From: Actinoplanes lobatus
GTDB lineage: Bacteria; Actinomycetota; Actinomycetes; Mycobacteriales; Micromonosporaceae
DNA: 64,000 nt
Assembly (NCBI RefSeq): GCF_014205215.1
Contig: NZ_JACHNC010000001.1
Coordinates: forward strand, 8,986,501-9,050,500
Direction of reading: 5' to 3'
In this document: one piece after another, positions 8,349 to 17,944 of the stretch
Layout of the letters: the number at the start of each line of letters is the position of its first letter
Numbering within the stretch: position 1 is the first letter of the stretch
Position numbers and translations under genes: made by a program
The notes under the pieces: model-generated
Databases searched by the model: none
Seen by the model: only the letters and a program-made list of their open reading frames with translations
Told to the model about the DNA's origin: nothing

Positions 8349-9524
8349 ATGACTGACAAGAACGGCCGGATTCTGGTGTCCGGCGCGAGCGTCGCCGGAT
8401 TGACCACCGCGTACTGGCTCGACCGCTTCGGCTTCGAGGTCACCGTGGTCGAGCGATCCGCCGGCCTGCGCCCCGGCGGGCAGGCGCTGGACATCCGTGG
8501 CCCGGCCCTCGAGGTGGCGCGACGGATGGGCGTGCTGGACGAGTTCCGCAAGCGGACCACCGAGCTGCGCGGCATGTCGATGGTCGACGACTCCGGGGCG
8601 GAGATCTACCGCACCACGGAACGCACCCTGACCGGCGGCCGGCTGGACTCCGAAGACCTGGAAGTCCTGCGAGATGACCTGATCGACGTTCTGCACGGGG
8701 CGTGCGGAGCAGGGGTCCGGTTCGTCTTCGGCAACCGGATCACCGGCCTGAATCAGGACGACCACGGGATCGACGTGGAGTTCGACAACGCCGTACCGGG
8801 GCGGTTCGACGTCGTGATCGGTGCTGACGGCGCGCACTCGGGTACCCGTCGGCTGGTGTTCGGCCCGGAGAAGCCGTTCCTGCGCTACATGGGCGGCTAT
8901 GTGGCGATCATGACGATCCCCAACTTCCTCGGGCTGGACCGCTGGCAGACGTTCCTGATGGGCGGCGGCGACGCCGGCGCCGGGCTGATCGGCCTGGACG
9001 GCAGCGGCACGGCCCGCGCCTACCTCGGCTTCGAGAGCAAGGAACCGGTCGAGTACGACCACCGTGACGAGGACGCCCAGAAGCGGCTGCTGGCCGAGCG
9101 GGCCGCCGGGCTGGGCTGGGTGGTCCCGCAGATCCTGGAACACATGCGCGACGACGCGTCGGGCTTCCACTTCGACGCCCGCATCCAGGTGATCATGGAG
9201 CACTGGACGAAGGGGCGGGTCGCCCTGGTCGGCGATGCCGGCTACGCGGTCTCGCTCACCACCGGTCAGGGCGCGTCGATGGCGATGGTCGGCGCTTACG
9301 TCCTGGCCGGCGAGATCGCCGCCGCGGGTGCCGACCTGGCCGTGGGCATCGCCCGCTATGAGGACGAGGTCCGTGAATACGTGCTGCGCAACCAGGCGGC
9401 CGCGCGAGAACTCAACGACCGCGATCATGGCGACGACGACCAGTCCGGGCCCGGCGACTTCACGGACTTCGGGACGCTGGTCGAGGACCTGCCGTTGACG
9501 GACTACCGGGCCCGGCTCACCTGA
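8349..9524 (+). CDS. FAD-dependent monooxygenase (TetX / aromatic hydroxylase type)
   Basis: The product has 391 residues. The N-terminal Rossmann motif ILVSGASVAGLTTAYWL departs slightly from GxGxxG (Ser/Ala in place of Gly). The second FAD motif VVIGADGAHSGTRRLVF and the third GRVALVGDAGYAVSLTTGQGAS are clear. PHBH-fold NAD(P)H-dependent hydroxylases of this type act on aromatic compounds or antibiotics. The ATG at 8349 is chosen; ATGs at 8334 and 8298 are alternatives. The 3' end overlaps the opposing AraC gene by 8 nt. The substrate is unknown. Confidence 0.85.
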   Translation: MTDKNGRILVSGASVAGLTTAYWLDRFGFEVTVVERSAGLRPGGQALDIRGPALEVARRMGVLDEFRKRTTELRGMSMVDDSGAEIYRTTERTLTGGRLDSEDLEVLRDDLIDVLHGACGAGVRFVFGNRITGLNQDDHGIDVEFDNAVPGRFDVVIGADGAHSGTRRLVFGPEKPFLRYMGGYVAIMTIPNFLGLDRWQTFLMGGGDAGAGLIGLDGSGTARAYLGFESKEPVEYDHRDEDAQKRLLAERAAGLGWVVPQILEHMRDDASGFHFDARIQVIMEHWTKGRVALVGDAGYAVSLTTGQGASMAMVGAYVLAGEIAAAGADLAVGIARYEDEVREYVLRNQAAARELNDRDHGDDDQSGPGDFTDFGTLVEDLPLTDYRARLT

Positions 9525-10302
9525 TCTCGTTGCGCAGACCTGCCTGATATCGGCCCGGAGTCTGGCCGACGACCTCGGTGAACGCCTCGATGAAGCTGGT
9601 CGGGTTCGACCACCCGCAGGCGGTGGCGGTCTCGGTGACCGAGCGGCCGCCGGTGAGATGGATCAGGCCGTGGTGGATACGCAGGATGGTGCGCCAGCGG
9701 TGGAAGCTCATGCCGAGTTCGGTGTGGAACAGGCGGCTGAGGGTGCGTTCGCTCGCTCCCACGGCCCGGCCCAGCTCGGCCAGGGTCGCGTTGTGGCCGG
9801 GGTCGGCGTGCAGGCGGTCGGTGACGGAGCGCAGCCGGTCGTCACGCGGTTCGGGCAGGTGCAGGGACTGCTCGCGGGCCTCGACGAGTTCGTCGATGGC
9901 TACGGCGCGCAGCCGGTCATACGCGCCGGGGCGGGTCTCGGGGCGGTCGGTCAGGGCCAGCAGGACTTCACGTAGCAACGGGCTGACCGCGAACACGCTG
10001 GGCTGCTCCGCCAGCTCGCCGCAAAGATCGACCGGGATCACGACGAGGCGGACGTCGGTCTCGCCGTAGAAGCGGTGAGCGTGCTGGAAACCCGGCGGCG
10101 TCCAGGTGACCCGGTTGGCGGGCGCTACCCAGGTCCCCCGCTCGGTCGTGGTCGCCAGGGCGCCGGCTGCCGCGTACACCAGCTGTCCCTCGCCGTGCGA
10201 GTGCGTGTCCATCCGGAAGCCGTGCGGCAGCCGGCCCGCTCCCCCGGGTGTGTCCTCCAGAGGTGTGGTGGGCGACGAAACGGGTTGGCGGGTTTCCGGC
10301 AT
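9517..10302 (-). CDS. AraC-family regulator with cupin sensor domain
   Basis: The product has 261 residues. The N-terminal cupin half has MDTHSHGEGQLVYAAAG and TWTPPGFQHAHRFYG. The C-terminal double HTH has ATLAELGRAVGASERTLSRLF and SVTETATACGWSNPTSFIEAF, ending in the AraC signature VVGQTPGRYQ. It is convergent with the FAD monooxygenase and a candidate regulator of nearby genes, but no binding site is evident. Confidence 0.85.
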   Translation of the reverse strand: MPETRQPVSSPTTPLEDTPGGAGRLPHGFRMDTHSHGEGQLVYAAAGALATTTERGTWVAPANRVTWTPPGFQHAHRFYGETDVRLVVIPVDLCGELAEQPSVFAVSPLLREVLLALTDRPETRPGAYDRLRAVAIDELVEAREQSLHLPEPRDDRLRSVTDRLHADPGHNATLAELGRAVGASERTLSRLFHTELGMSFHRWRTILRIHHGLIHLTGGRSVTETATACGWSNPTSFIEAFTEVVGQTPGRYQAGLRNEIR

Positions 10303-10392
10303 AAATAGTCACGCTACCGGCCGTCGACCGCAATGAAGCCGTCGCGACCGGATCACAGACCCGCCTCAGCTGAAGGCTGGTTCTCGCCGTGG

Positions 10393-11136
10393 TCATCCGG
10401 CCGTTTTGACCGCCGTTTGAGCCAGCCGGGGAGGGCTTACCCGGACCAGGCCGGTCCGGTAGGCGGCGGCTACCGCCTGGGAGCGGTCGCGCAGGCCGAG
10501 CTTGGTGAGGATCCGGCCCAGGTGAGTCTTGACCGTGCACTCCGCGACGAAGAGCAGGGCTGCCACCTCGCTGTTGTCCAGGCCCTGGGCGATCAAGGCC
10601 AGTACCTCCTGCTCGCGCGGGGTCAACCGATCCATTTCGGCCAGGCCGGGGGCTGCCGCGGCAGGGCGGGTGACGTATTCGCGCAGCAGGTCGTGGGCCA
10701 GCTCCGGGTCCAGCCAGGCGCCGCCGCGGGCGATCGCGTGGACCGCGCTGACCAGCACATCCGGGTCGGACTCCTTGAGCAGGAAGCCGGCCGCCCCGGC
10801 CAGTAGCGCGCGGCGGGCCGGCGTCCGGTCCAGGTTCGCGGCGATCACCAGGACGCGAATGGGACCGATTCCGGTGAGCCGCTGGATGACGCCGGGGCAG
10901 ACGCCGGCCCTGGACCGCGGTGTCGCCGGCTCCCGGGGTATCGGCTCGGGCGGCAGGTCCAGCACCACCAGGTCCGGGCGGTGCCGGTGAGACAGGGTGA
11001 CGGCGTGGTCCGGGTCGCCGGTCTGGGCCACCACTCGGATGCCGGGCTGCCGGTCGAGCAGGAGCACGATCCCGTTCCGGATCAGTGGCTGCCCGTCCAC
11101 AACCAGGACCCGAACCTGCGGCTGGCCCTCGATCAC
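10393..11136 (-). CDS. LuxR/NarL-family response regulator with atypical receiver
   Basis: The product has 247 residues. The C-terminal LuxR HTH is canonical (LTPREQEVLALIAQGLDNSEVAALL, then VKTHLGRILTKLGLRDR). The receiver keeps the phospho-acceptor (DLVVLDLP) and the conserved Lys (GFLLKES), but the acidic pair near the N-terminus is VDGQ, so one of the two metal-binding acids is Gly, and a Pro/Arg-rich insertion follows the phospho-Asp. Phosphorylation may be altered. The GTG at 11136 overlaps the stop of the upstream small gene (GTGA). No histidine kinase is adjacent. Confidence 0.85.
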   Translation of the reverse strand: MIEGQPQVRVLVVDGQPLIRNGIVLLLDRQPGIRVVAQTGDPDHAVTLSHRHRPDLVVLDLPPEPIPREPATPRSRAGVCPGVIQRLTGIGPIRVLVIAANLDRTPARRALLAGAAGFLLKESDPDVLVSAVHAIARGGAWLDPELAHDLLREYVTRPAAAAPGLAEMDRLTPREQEVLALIAQGLDNSEVAALLFVAECTVKTHLGRILTKLGLRDRSQAVAAAYRTGLVRVSPPRLAQTAVKTAG

Positions 11137-11390
11137 CGGACCCGCTCCAACGGTGCCACCAGGTGGTAATTGTCGTGGACGACCCGCAGCGCCCAGCGCA
11201 TCCGATAGGCGGCGATCTCCGGTGCCTCCCCGTAACGCGTGGCCAGTTCTGCCGCGCATCCCGGGATCCCGCCGCGAGCACGGATCTCCTCGGTGATCAA
11301 CCGGTCGGTCTCGGCGCGGGTCAGGTCGGCGCCGGTGGCCGCCGGTGAGGCGAACAGCGCTTCGGCACGGACGGTCTCGAATGAGATCAT
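11133..11390 (-). CDS. Small conserved actinobacterial protein, function unknown
   Basis: The product has 85 residues, starting MISFETVRAEALFASP. The C-terminal half reads IPGCAAELATRYGEAPEIAAYRMRW, a pattern (GCAA...G..PE.A..RM.WA) seen in small proteins of unknown role in streptomycetes and relatives, from memory. The start is the first ATG giving this body; the longer frame upstream is shadow. It is translationally coupled to the response regulator by a GTGA overlap, suggesting a joint function. Confidence 0.65.
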   Translation of the reverse strand: MISFETVRAEALFASPAATGADLTRAETDRLITEEIRARGGIPGCAAELATRYGEAPEIAAYRMRWALRVVHDNYHLVAPLERVR

Positions 11391-11515
11391 GGTGGCCCCC
11401 GTGGGCTCTTCCGGGGGCGGCCGGTCCGCCCCACGATCCCCAAAATCCTCAGCGTCCTTGCGGCTTCCTTGCAGACAGCTGTCAGCGCCAGACCCAGCGT
11501 GGCGACGCGCGAGGG

Positions 11516-13141
11516 CTAGAGGCGGGTGGCGAGGCGGCGGGCCAGGGTCAGGCCGGTCAGGACCGGACCCACCGAGCCGACCGTCGGGAAGATCGAACCG
11601 TCGCACGCGTAAGCATTGCGCAAGTGGTGGAAACGGCCGACAGAATCGGTCACCGAGGTAGCCGGATCCTCGCCCATCCACATCAGACCGGCCTCGTGAT
11701 GGGTGTACCCGAGCCAGTTCCGCCACTCCAGCAGGCCACCCGCCCCCACCGGGAACGGCGTCCGCCGCCACCGACCGTCATACCAGTACCTGATCTTCTC
11801 CGGGTCCGGGACCAGCGCCCGCAGCAACCCCACCGCCGCCGTGTCCATCGCGTCCCACGTGCGCAGGTCCTCCGGGCGCAACCGCAGATTGACATACGCC
11901 GTCGGCACCCCGAACTCGTCCGGCCACGCCGGATCCACCGTGATCCAGTTTCCGCCGGGCGAACCGGCTGGGGCTTCCCGGTCACCATGGGTCTCGCCGA
12001 CCGTGCGTACCACCACCGTCACCCAGTCGGGATCCACCTGCTCGCGAATCCGCTCCAGCTGATCCAGATCGGGCACCATCTGGAACAGCGGTTCGTCGAT
12101 CCGGGAGCCGCTCCCGGTCGACGCGGTGATCTGCAGGTGGAACCGGCCGCTGTCAGCTCGCCCGCGCGCCAGGATCGTCGCCACGTCGATGTGCGGCTCG
12201 GCCAGTCCCGGCAGCGCCGAGCGGTGCACCCGGGTGATCAGGTCGCTGCGCACGTGGATCATCAGATTCCGGCCCATCAGCGGCGTCGGGAACGAGTTCA
12301 GCGCGAGCCGGGTGCTCTCCACCGCCCCGAGCGCGAGCACCACCCGGCAGCTCGGCGGGATGTGGAGCCGCTCGCGACGGCTGGGCAGCGCCACGTCGAT
12401 CGCGCGCACCACGCCGCCGCCGTGCCACAACCTCAGCACGGTGGCGCGCGGAACAAAATTCAAGAGCATTTTCCCGTACGCACGGACCGCCGCGGCGAGC
12501 ACCGGAACGGTCGAGAACTTGTCGAAGCTGAGCAGGCCGGACTCCGGTGGCGCGGCCTGGACGGCCAGCGGCGCGGTCTGCACGGTGTGCGCATCCAGGT
12601 TCGGCGTCTGCCCGGCCGCGGTCCGCACCATGGCCAGCAGCGTTTTGTGCAGTCGCCCGTCGACCAGGTCCCAGGCCGGTTCCACCCCGGTCGCCCGCTC
12701 CAACAGTGGGTACCCGGCCTCCAGGTCCGCGGCCACCTCCTTGGGCCACTCGCTCAGATCCTCCGCGGTGAGCCGGGCCAGCCAGCCCCCGAAGAAGATC
12801 GACCGGCCACCCGCGCAGTACGCCAGACCAGGAGACTTCTCGTTGCCACGCCAGGGGACCCGCCAGACGCCGCTCGGTTCCCGGTCCGGGCGCGGGATGT
12901 GCAGATCCAGGTCACCGATGTTCTGGATGTGTTCCGGCAGCACCACCGGCCCGGCGTCCAGCAGCAGCACCCGCCGGCCGGCCTTGACCAGCTCCGCCGC
13001 GCAGTACGCGCCGTAGGTGCCGGCGCCGAGCACGACCACGTCGAAGGGGTCGCCGCCGCCGATCGCCTCGTTCCAGGTGCGGCAGAGGAAGCGCCCGAAG
13101 ACGTCGGTGCTGAATGCGGTCTCGTCGACCGGCCGGGTCAT
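11516..13141 (-). CDS. GMC-type FAD oxidoreductase
   Basis: The product has 541 residues. The N-terminal Rossmann motif DVVVLGAGTYGAYCAAELVKAG with LLLDAGP binds FAD. The substrate/FAD region CAGGRSIFFGGWLAR and the C-terminal YACDGSIFPTVGSVGPVLTGLTLARR match the GMC family (choline/glucose/cholesterol oxidase type). The His-Asn catalytic pair is probably in the HHEAGLMWMG region. It starts 10 bp after the GH13 stop, so the two form an operon, suggesting that the oxidase acts on a sugar or sugar-derived alcohol. That link is inference. Confidence 0.8.
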   Translation of the reverse strand: MTRPVDETAFSTDVFGRFLCRTWNEAIGGGDPFDVVVLGAGTYGAYCAAELVKAGRRVLLLDAGPVVLPEHIQNIGDLDLHIPRPDREPSGVWRVPWRGNEKSPGLAYCAGGRSIFFGGWLARLTAEDLSEWPKEVAADLEAGYPLLERATGVEPAWDLVDGRLHKTLLAMVRTAAGQTPNLDAHTVQTAPLAVQAAPPESGLLSFDKFSTVPVLAAAVRAYGKMLLNFVPRATVLRLWHGGGVVRAIDVALPSRRERLHIPPSCRVVLALGAVESTRLALNSFPTPLMGRNLMIHVRSDLITRVHRSALPGLAEPHIDVATILARGRADSGRFHLQITASTGSGSRIDEPLFQMVPDLDQLERIREQVDPDWVTVVVRTVGETHGDREAPAGSPGGNWITVDPAWPDEFGVPTAYVNLRLRPEDLRTWDAMDTAAVGLLRALVPDPEKIRYWYDGRWRRTPFPVGAGGLLEWRNWLGYTHHEAGLMWMGEDPATSVTDSVGRFHHLRNAYACDGSIFPTVGSVGPVLTGLTLARRLATRL

Positions 13142-13151
13142 GACCGTCCCC

Positions 13152-14960
13152 TCACTCCGTACAGACGAATATCCGGGCCCAGTTACCCGGGACGGTGAAG
13201 GTCGCCCGCTGCCCGAGGACCTTGAGATCCGCGTCGTCCAGCAGCTCCTCCCAGGTGCCCTGGTGCGGGAAGGCCACCGTGGTCTCCCGGTCGGTTCCGG
13301 CGAAGTTGAGCGCTACGATCGCGTGCCGGTCGCCGGTCAGCGCGTACACCACCAGGCCGCGGGCGGTGTGCACGCCGAGTCCCTCCGGGTCGGGGACCTC
13401 GCTCCGGACGTACGGGAAGGGTTTGAATCTGCCGGTGCGAAGCACCGGATTCTCGCGCCGGATCTGGGCGAGCCGCCGGTGCAGGCCGATCAACCGGTGG
13501 CCGATCTCGTCGTCGGCGAGGGACCAGTCGACCGGCCGGGGCAGTTGGCGGTCGGGGTGGTCGAAGCCCGGGACGGCGAACTGCTGGCCGAACTCCTCGC
13601 CGTTGCGCAGCAGCACCGCCCCCGGCACGGTGAAGAGCGCCACCAGCGCGGGTTGCATCCGCCACCACTGTGCACGGCCGCCGGCGCCCGGCCAGTCCAG
13701 GAACGTGCGGTAGTCGTGGTTGGAGAGGTAGCCGACGTTGCGGCCACCCGCGGTGAACCCTTCGCCGGCGGCCAGGGCCGTGAGCAGATCCGGGGACGGC
13801 CGCCCGGTCAGGTTGGCGTTGCGCAGCTCGAACATCAGGCTCTCGAACCACATGCCGTCGGCCTGGAAGCGGTTGACGGTGGCGATCGCGGCGCTGCGAT
13901 CCTCCGGCAGGTGCTCGATGACCAGCGGGACCCGCTCGCGGCCGGTCCAATCCAGGTGGTCGCGCAGGTCACGGATGAGCCGGCCGGCGCCGGTGGTGAC
14001 GTCGTCCTCGCGCAGGTAGCCGCGGGCGTAGTCGAGCCGCAGGCCGTCACACTTGAAGCGGTCCAGCCAGTAGCGGCAGACGTCGGTGGCGAACTGCTGC
14101 GCGCAGCCGTGGCCGTACTGGATGTCGTTGAGGAACAGCCCGCCCTCGTACCGTCCCAGGTAGGGCGAGTCGGCCGGGTTGCGGTAGAGCCAGCGGTAGC
14201 CGAAGCCGGTGCCCGGGTCGCTACCCGCGTCCACGTGGTTGAGCACCGCGTCGACGAAGACCGCGAGGTCGCGCTCGTGGCAGGCGTCGATGAACCGGCC
14301 CAGCTCGTGCAGCCGGCTGGCCGGCCGGGCCGGGTCGGCGACCAACTGCTCCTCGACCGCGAAGAAGTGCCGGATGGTGTAGCCCCAGCCGCCGCCCCAC
14401 CAACCGGTGAACGGCATCAGCTGGATCGCGTTGACACCCAGCGACCTTATGTGGTCGAGCCGGTCGATCAACGCACGAAAAGGCGATCGTGCGCCGCGAT
14501 AGGAAGCCGAGGCATCCAGCGGATGGAGCTCGTAAAAGATCGCGCCCGACAATGGTCGCCGGACGGCCAGGTCGCGGATCTCGACGGGCGGCCCGCCGAT
14601 CACGAATCCGGAATTCTCGTCATTGCGGGCGAGGTATTTGGTGCACGGGTCGGTGACCCATCGCTGGTGACCGTCCTGGAAGGTGACGAAGTATTTGTAC
14701 TCGTACCACCCGTCGTCCAGGCCGGACACCGCACACTCGTAGAGGTCGCCGGATGGATGATCGCGTCGGTGCAGCTCCGGGGCGGTGGCGACGTCCCACG
14801 CCCAGCCGCCGGCCCGCTGGAACGTCCCGGCGACCCGGATCGTCCGGATGCCCGGAAAGGCGTCGCCGTTGTACTGGGACGGGTCTTTTCGCGCATCCGG
14901 CAGAAAGACCCGGAACGTGACGGTGGCGCCCTCCACGGTGGCACCGAAATTCTGATACAT
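13152..14960 (-). CDS. GH13-family alpha-glucan-active enzyme
   Basis: The product has 602 residues. An N-terminal carbohydrate-binding module (E-set type, about residues 1-130) precedes the catalytic barrel. The four conserved regions are visible: DAVLNHVDAG (I), CDGLRLDYAR with nucleophile Asp (II), VIEHLPED with acid/base Glu (III) and YLSNHDYRTF (IV). Overall shape resembles glucan branching enzymes and trehalohydrolases, but the exact activity is not clear. No signal peptide is seen, so it is cytoplasmic. The ATG at 14960 (MYQNFG) is preferred. It is divergent from the SARP regulator and followed at 10 bp by a GMC oxidase. Confidence 0.85.
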   Translation of the reverse strand: MYQNFGATVEGATVTFRVFLPDARKDPSQYNGDAFPGIRTIRVAGTFQRAGGWAWDVATAPELHRRDHPSGDLYECAVSGLDDGWYEYKYFVTFQDGHQRWVTDPCTKYLARNDENSGFVIGGPPVEIRDLAVRRPLSGAIFYELHPLDASASYRGARSPFRALIDRLDHIRSLGVNAIQLMPFTGWWGGGWGYTIRHFFAVEEQLVADPARPASRLHELGRFIDACHERDLAVFVDAVLNHVDAGSDPGTGFGYRWLYRNPADSPYLGRYEGGLFLNDIQYGHGCAQQFATDVCRYWLDRFKCDGLRLDYARGYLREDDVTTGAGRLIRDLRDHLDWTGRERVPLVIEHLPEDRSAAIATVNRFQADGMWFESLMFELRNANLTGRPSPDLLTALAAGEGFTAGGRNVGYLSNHDYRTFLDWPGAGGRAQWWRMQPALVALFTVPGAVLLRNGEEFGQQFAVPGFDHPDRQLPRPVDWSLADDEIGHRLIGLHRRLAQIRRENPVLRTGRFKPFPYVRSEVPDPEGLGVHTARGLVVYALTGDRHAIVALNFAGTDRETTVAFPHQGTWEELLDDADLKVLGQRATFTVPGNWARIFVCTE

Positions 14961-15074
14961 GCCGCACCGCCTCACTGGTCCGCCCGCCAGTCTGCGACAC
15001 GCCTTTCATGATTTCCATATCCTATCGGCAATAATCACTTCGCCCCGTGGCAGGCCGCGGGCGACAATCGCCGG

Positions 15075-17876
15075 GTGGGTGGCGGCACACATCTGCACGT
15101 CCTCGGCCCGCTGGAGTTCCGGCGGGACGGCCAGTGGATCGCGCCCGCCCGCGGCCATCAGCAGCGGCTGTTCGCGGTCCTGGCCGCCGCGCCGGGCCGG
15201 GCCGTCTCGGTCGACGCGCTGGCCGGTGCGGTCTGGGGCGACCGGCTGCCCCGCGACCCGGCGACCGCGCTGCAACCGGAGGTCTCCCGGCTGCGGCGGG
15301 CGCTGGCCCCGGCCGGCGCGGTGATCCGTTTCGCGGCCGGCTGCTACACCCTGAACGTGCCGCCGGACCGGATCGACCTGTGCCGGTTCGAAGAGCTCGC
15401 CACCCGGGGCGGCGCGGCGCTGCGATCCGGGGATCACCCGCTCGCCGATGACCTGCTCAGCGAGGCGCTGGCGCTGTGGCGCGGACCGGCCTTCGCCGAC
15501 CTGGCCGGCGAGCCGTTCGACAGCGCCCGCCGGCGGCTGCACGAGCAGCGGCTGGCCGCCCGGGTGCTGCGGGCCGAGGCCCGGCTGGCCACCGGGCACC
15601 ACCGGGAGCTGGTCGCCGAGCTCACCGAGCTGGCCGACCGGCAGCCGCTGCACGAGGGGGTGGCCGGGCTCCTGGTGCTCGCGCTGCACCGGTCCGGGCG
15701 GCCGGGTGCGGCGATGGCCGCCTACCACCGGGCCCGGCGCTGCCTCGCCGAGGAGCTGGGCCAGTCCCCCGGTCCCGCGCTGACCTCGCTCTACGAGCGG
15801 ATCCTCGGCCAGGACCCGGCGCTCGACTGGCCCGGCGCCCGGCAGCGTCCGGTGTGGAATCTGCCGCCGGTCAACCCGAAGTTCTCCGGGCGGGCCGCGC
15901 CGCTCAAGCAGCTGCGCGACCTGCTGGAGCCGAGCGGCGCGGTGGTGCTGCACGGGCTGCCGGGGATCGGGAAGACCCAGCTGGCCCTGCGCTACGCGCA
16001 CGACCAGGACCTGCGGATCGTGTGGTGGTGCCCGGCCGAGACGCCTGATCTGCTGGACGCGTCACTGGTCGCGCTGGCCGGGGAGCTGGGCGTGACGGTG
16101 GCCGGGGACGTGGACCGGACCCGCATCGCGCTGCGACGGGCGCTGGCCGACCGTACGAAATGGTTGTTGATCTTTGATAACGCCGCCGACCTGAACCATC
16201 TGCGCAGCTGGTTGCCGGACACCCGGACCGGCCGGATCGTGATCACGTCGCGGAACGCGGACTGGGAGGGGTACGCGACCCCGTTCCGGGTCCCGGTCTT
16301 CGACGACGACGAGGCGCTGCGGTTCCTGTTGTCGCAGGTCGGCGGAGACGGGACGAACGCGGCCCGGCTCGCCGAGCGGCTCGGCAACCTGCCGCTCGCC
16401 CTGGAGCAGGCGGCCGCCTTCTGCCGGCGCACCGGCGACACCCTCGGCACCTACCTGGACCTGTTGGCCAGCCACGGCGAGGATCTGCTGTCGCGGGGCG
16501 GGACCGGTGACTACGACGGCACCGTCGCGACCACCCTGCGGCTGGCGTTCGCCCGGGTGGCACGGGACGATCCGCACGCGGTGGAGTTGCTGCGGACCTG
16601 CGCCTTCCTGGCCGCCGACGACATTCCGACCGACGTGCTGCGAGTCGTGGTGGACGGTCTCGGCGACGCTCTCGCGCTAGGTGAGGCGGTCGGCACGCTG
16701 CGGCGGTACTCGCTGGTGGAACGGCATGGCGGCGGCGTCTCGATGCACCGGCTGGTGCAACGGCTGGTGCGCTCCGAGACCACCGCCGCCCAGCGGCGCG
16801 CGCTGCTGGGCCGGTTGCTCGATGCGCCGTCGTCCTGGGAGGAACACACTCCGCACCTGGCCGTTCTGCTGGATCACCTCGACGCCGAGGGCCTGTGGCC
16901 GGAGTCCGCCGCCGCGGTGGTCTGCCGGGCCGCCCGGCACCTCGACGAGCACGGCGTGTACGCGTCCGCCGGCCGGCTCACCAACCACGCGCTGCGGATC
17001 CAGGAACGGGTGGCCGGGCCGCGCGGCGCGGCCGGGCGCGCCGACCTGCTCAGCGAGATGGGCCGGATCCTCGACCGCGCCGGCTGCGACCTGCACAGCG
17101 CCCGGCCGCTGCTGCGCGAGGCACTGGACATCCTGGAGTCGATGCCCGGCGACACCACCGTGGCGATGGGCCGCACGCTGAGCCGGCTGGCACACGCGCT
17201 GCACTGCGCGGACCTGACCCGGGAGGCGCACGAGGCGCACGAGCGGGCGTTGCGGCTGCTGCGGGCCGCGCCGGACCGGGTCGAGCTCGGGCACGCGCTC
17301 GCCGCGGCCGGGACCACACTGTGGTGGAGCGGGGACCTGCCGGGGGCCGAGCGGGCGTTCACCGAGTCGATCGAGATCCTGATCGCCGAGCGGGGCGCGG
17401 ACTCGCCGGACGTGGCGGTGGCCCGCTCCGGACTCGGGACCGTCCTGCAGGACCTCGGCGACCTGGCCGGGGCGCGGGTCCAGCTGGAACGGTCGGTGGC
17501 GGCGCTGCGGGCCGCGCACCCGCGGGCCGGGGACACCCATCCGGAGATCGCGCAGATCCTCGACAAGCTGGGGTATCTGCTGCGACTCGCCGGGGACGTG
17601 CCGGGCGCGCTGGACTGTCACGAACGGGCCGTGCGAGCCCTCGAGGAGCTGTTCGGCGCGGACGATCCGCGGGTGGCGATGGCGCTGACCAATCGCGGAC
17701 TCGACGAGTCGGCCGCCGGGGACCACGAACAGGCGCTGCGGACTCAGGCGCGGGCAGCGGCGATCTTCGTCGAGGCGTACGGGCCGCAGCACTCCAGCAC
17801 GCTGATCGCCCGGTCGCGGCACGCCGAGGCGCTGCGGGCCGTACACCCTGAGTCGTACGACGCGATGTCCGACTGA
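15075..17876 (+). CDS. SARP-type regulator with NB-ARC and TPR domains (AfsR-like)
   Basis: The product has 933 residues. The N-terminal OmpR-type winged helix (residues about 1-90, LHVLGPLEFRRDG...PARGHQQRLFAVLA) and bacterial transcriptional activation domain (about 95-250) make a SARP. An NB-ARC ATPase follows with Walker A HGLPGIGKTQLALRYAH near residue 295, then LLIFDNAADL. The C-terminal third is TPR repeats (SRLAHALHCADLTREAHEAHERAL and similar). Such STAND regulators activate secondary metabolism or development on signal-dependent oligomerisation. The GTG start is at 15075. The closest candidate targets are the divergent GH13-GMC operon and the genes downstream. Confidence 0.85.
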   Translation: MGGGTHLHVLGPLEFRRDGQWIAPARGHQQRLFAVLAAAPGRAVSVDALAGAVWGDRLPRDPATALQPEVSRLRRALAPAGAVIRFAAGCYTLNVPPDRIDLCRFEELATRGGAALRSGDHPLADDLLSEALALWRGPAFADLAGEPFDSARRRLHEQRLAARVLRAEARLATGHHRELVAELTELADRQPLHEGVAGLLVLALHRSGRPGAAMAAYHRARRCLAEELGQSPGPALTSLYERILGQDPALDWPGARQRPVWNLPPVNPKFSGRAAPLKQLRDLLEPSGAVVLHGLPGIGKTQLALRYAHDQDLRIVWWCPAETPDLLDASLVALAGELGVTVAGDVDRTRIALRRALADRTKWLLIFDNAADLNHLRSWLPDTRTGRIVITSRNADWEGYATPFRVPVFDDDEALRFLLSQVGGDGTNAARLAERLGNLPLALEQAAAFCRRTGDTLGTYLDLLASHGEDLLSRGGTGDYDGTVATTLRLAFARVARDDPHAVELLRTCAFLAADDIPTDVLRVVVDGLGDALALGEAVGTLRRYSLVERHGGGVSMHRLVQRLVRSETTAAQRRALLGRLLDAPSSWEEHTPHLAVLLDHLDAEGLWPESAAAVVCRAARHLDEHGVYASAGRLTNHALRIQERVAGPRGAAGRADLLSEMGRILDRAGCDLHSARPLLREALDILESMPGDTTVAMGRTLSRLAHALHCADLTREAHEAHERALRLLRAAPDRVELGHALAAAGTTLWWSGDLPGAERAFTESIEILIAERGADSPDVAVARSGLGTVLQDLGDLAGARVQLERSVAALRAAHPRAGDTHPEIAQILDKLGYLLRLAGDVPGALDCHERAVRALEELFGADDPRVAMALTNRGLDESAAGDHEQALRTQARAAAIFVEAYGPQHSSTLIARSRHAEALRAVHPESYDAMSD

Positions 17877-17944
17877 GACCGGACGACCCCGGCGCCCTCC
17901 CGCCGACAGCATGGAGTCTCACCACGAACACCCTGGGAGGGGAC

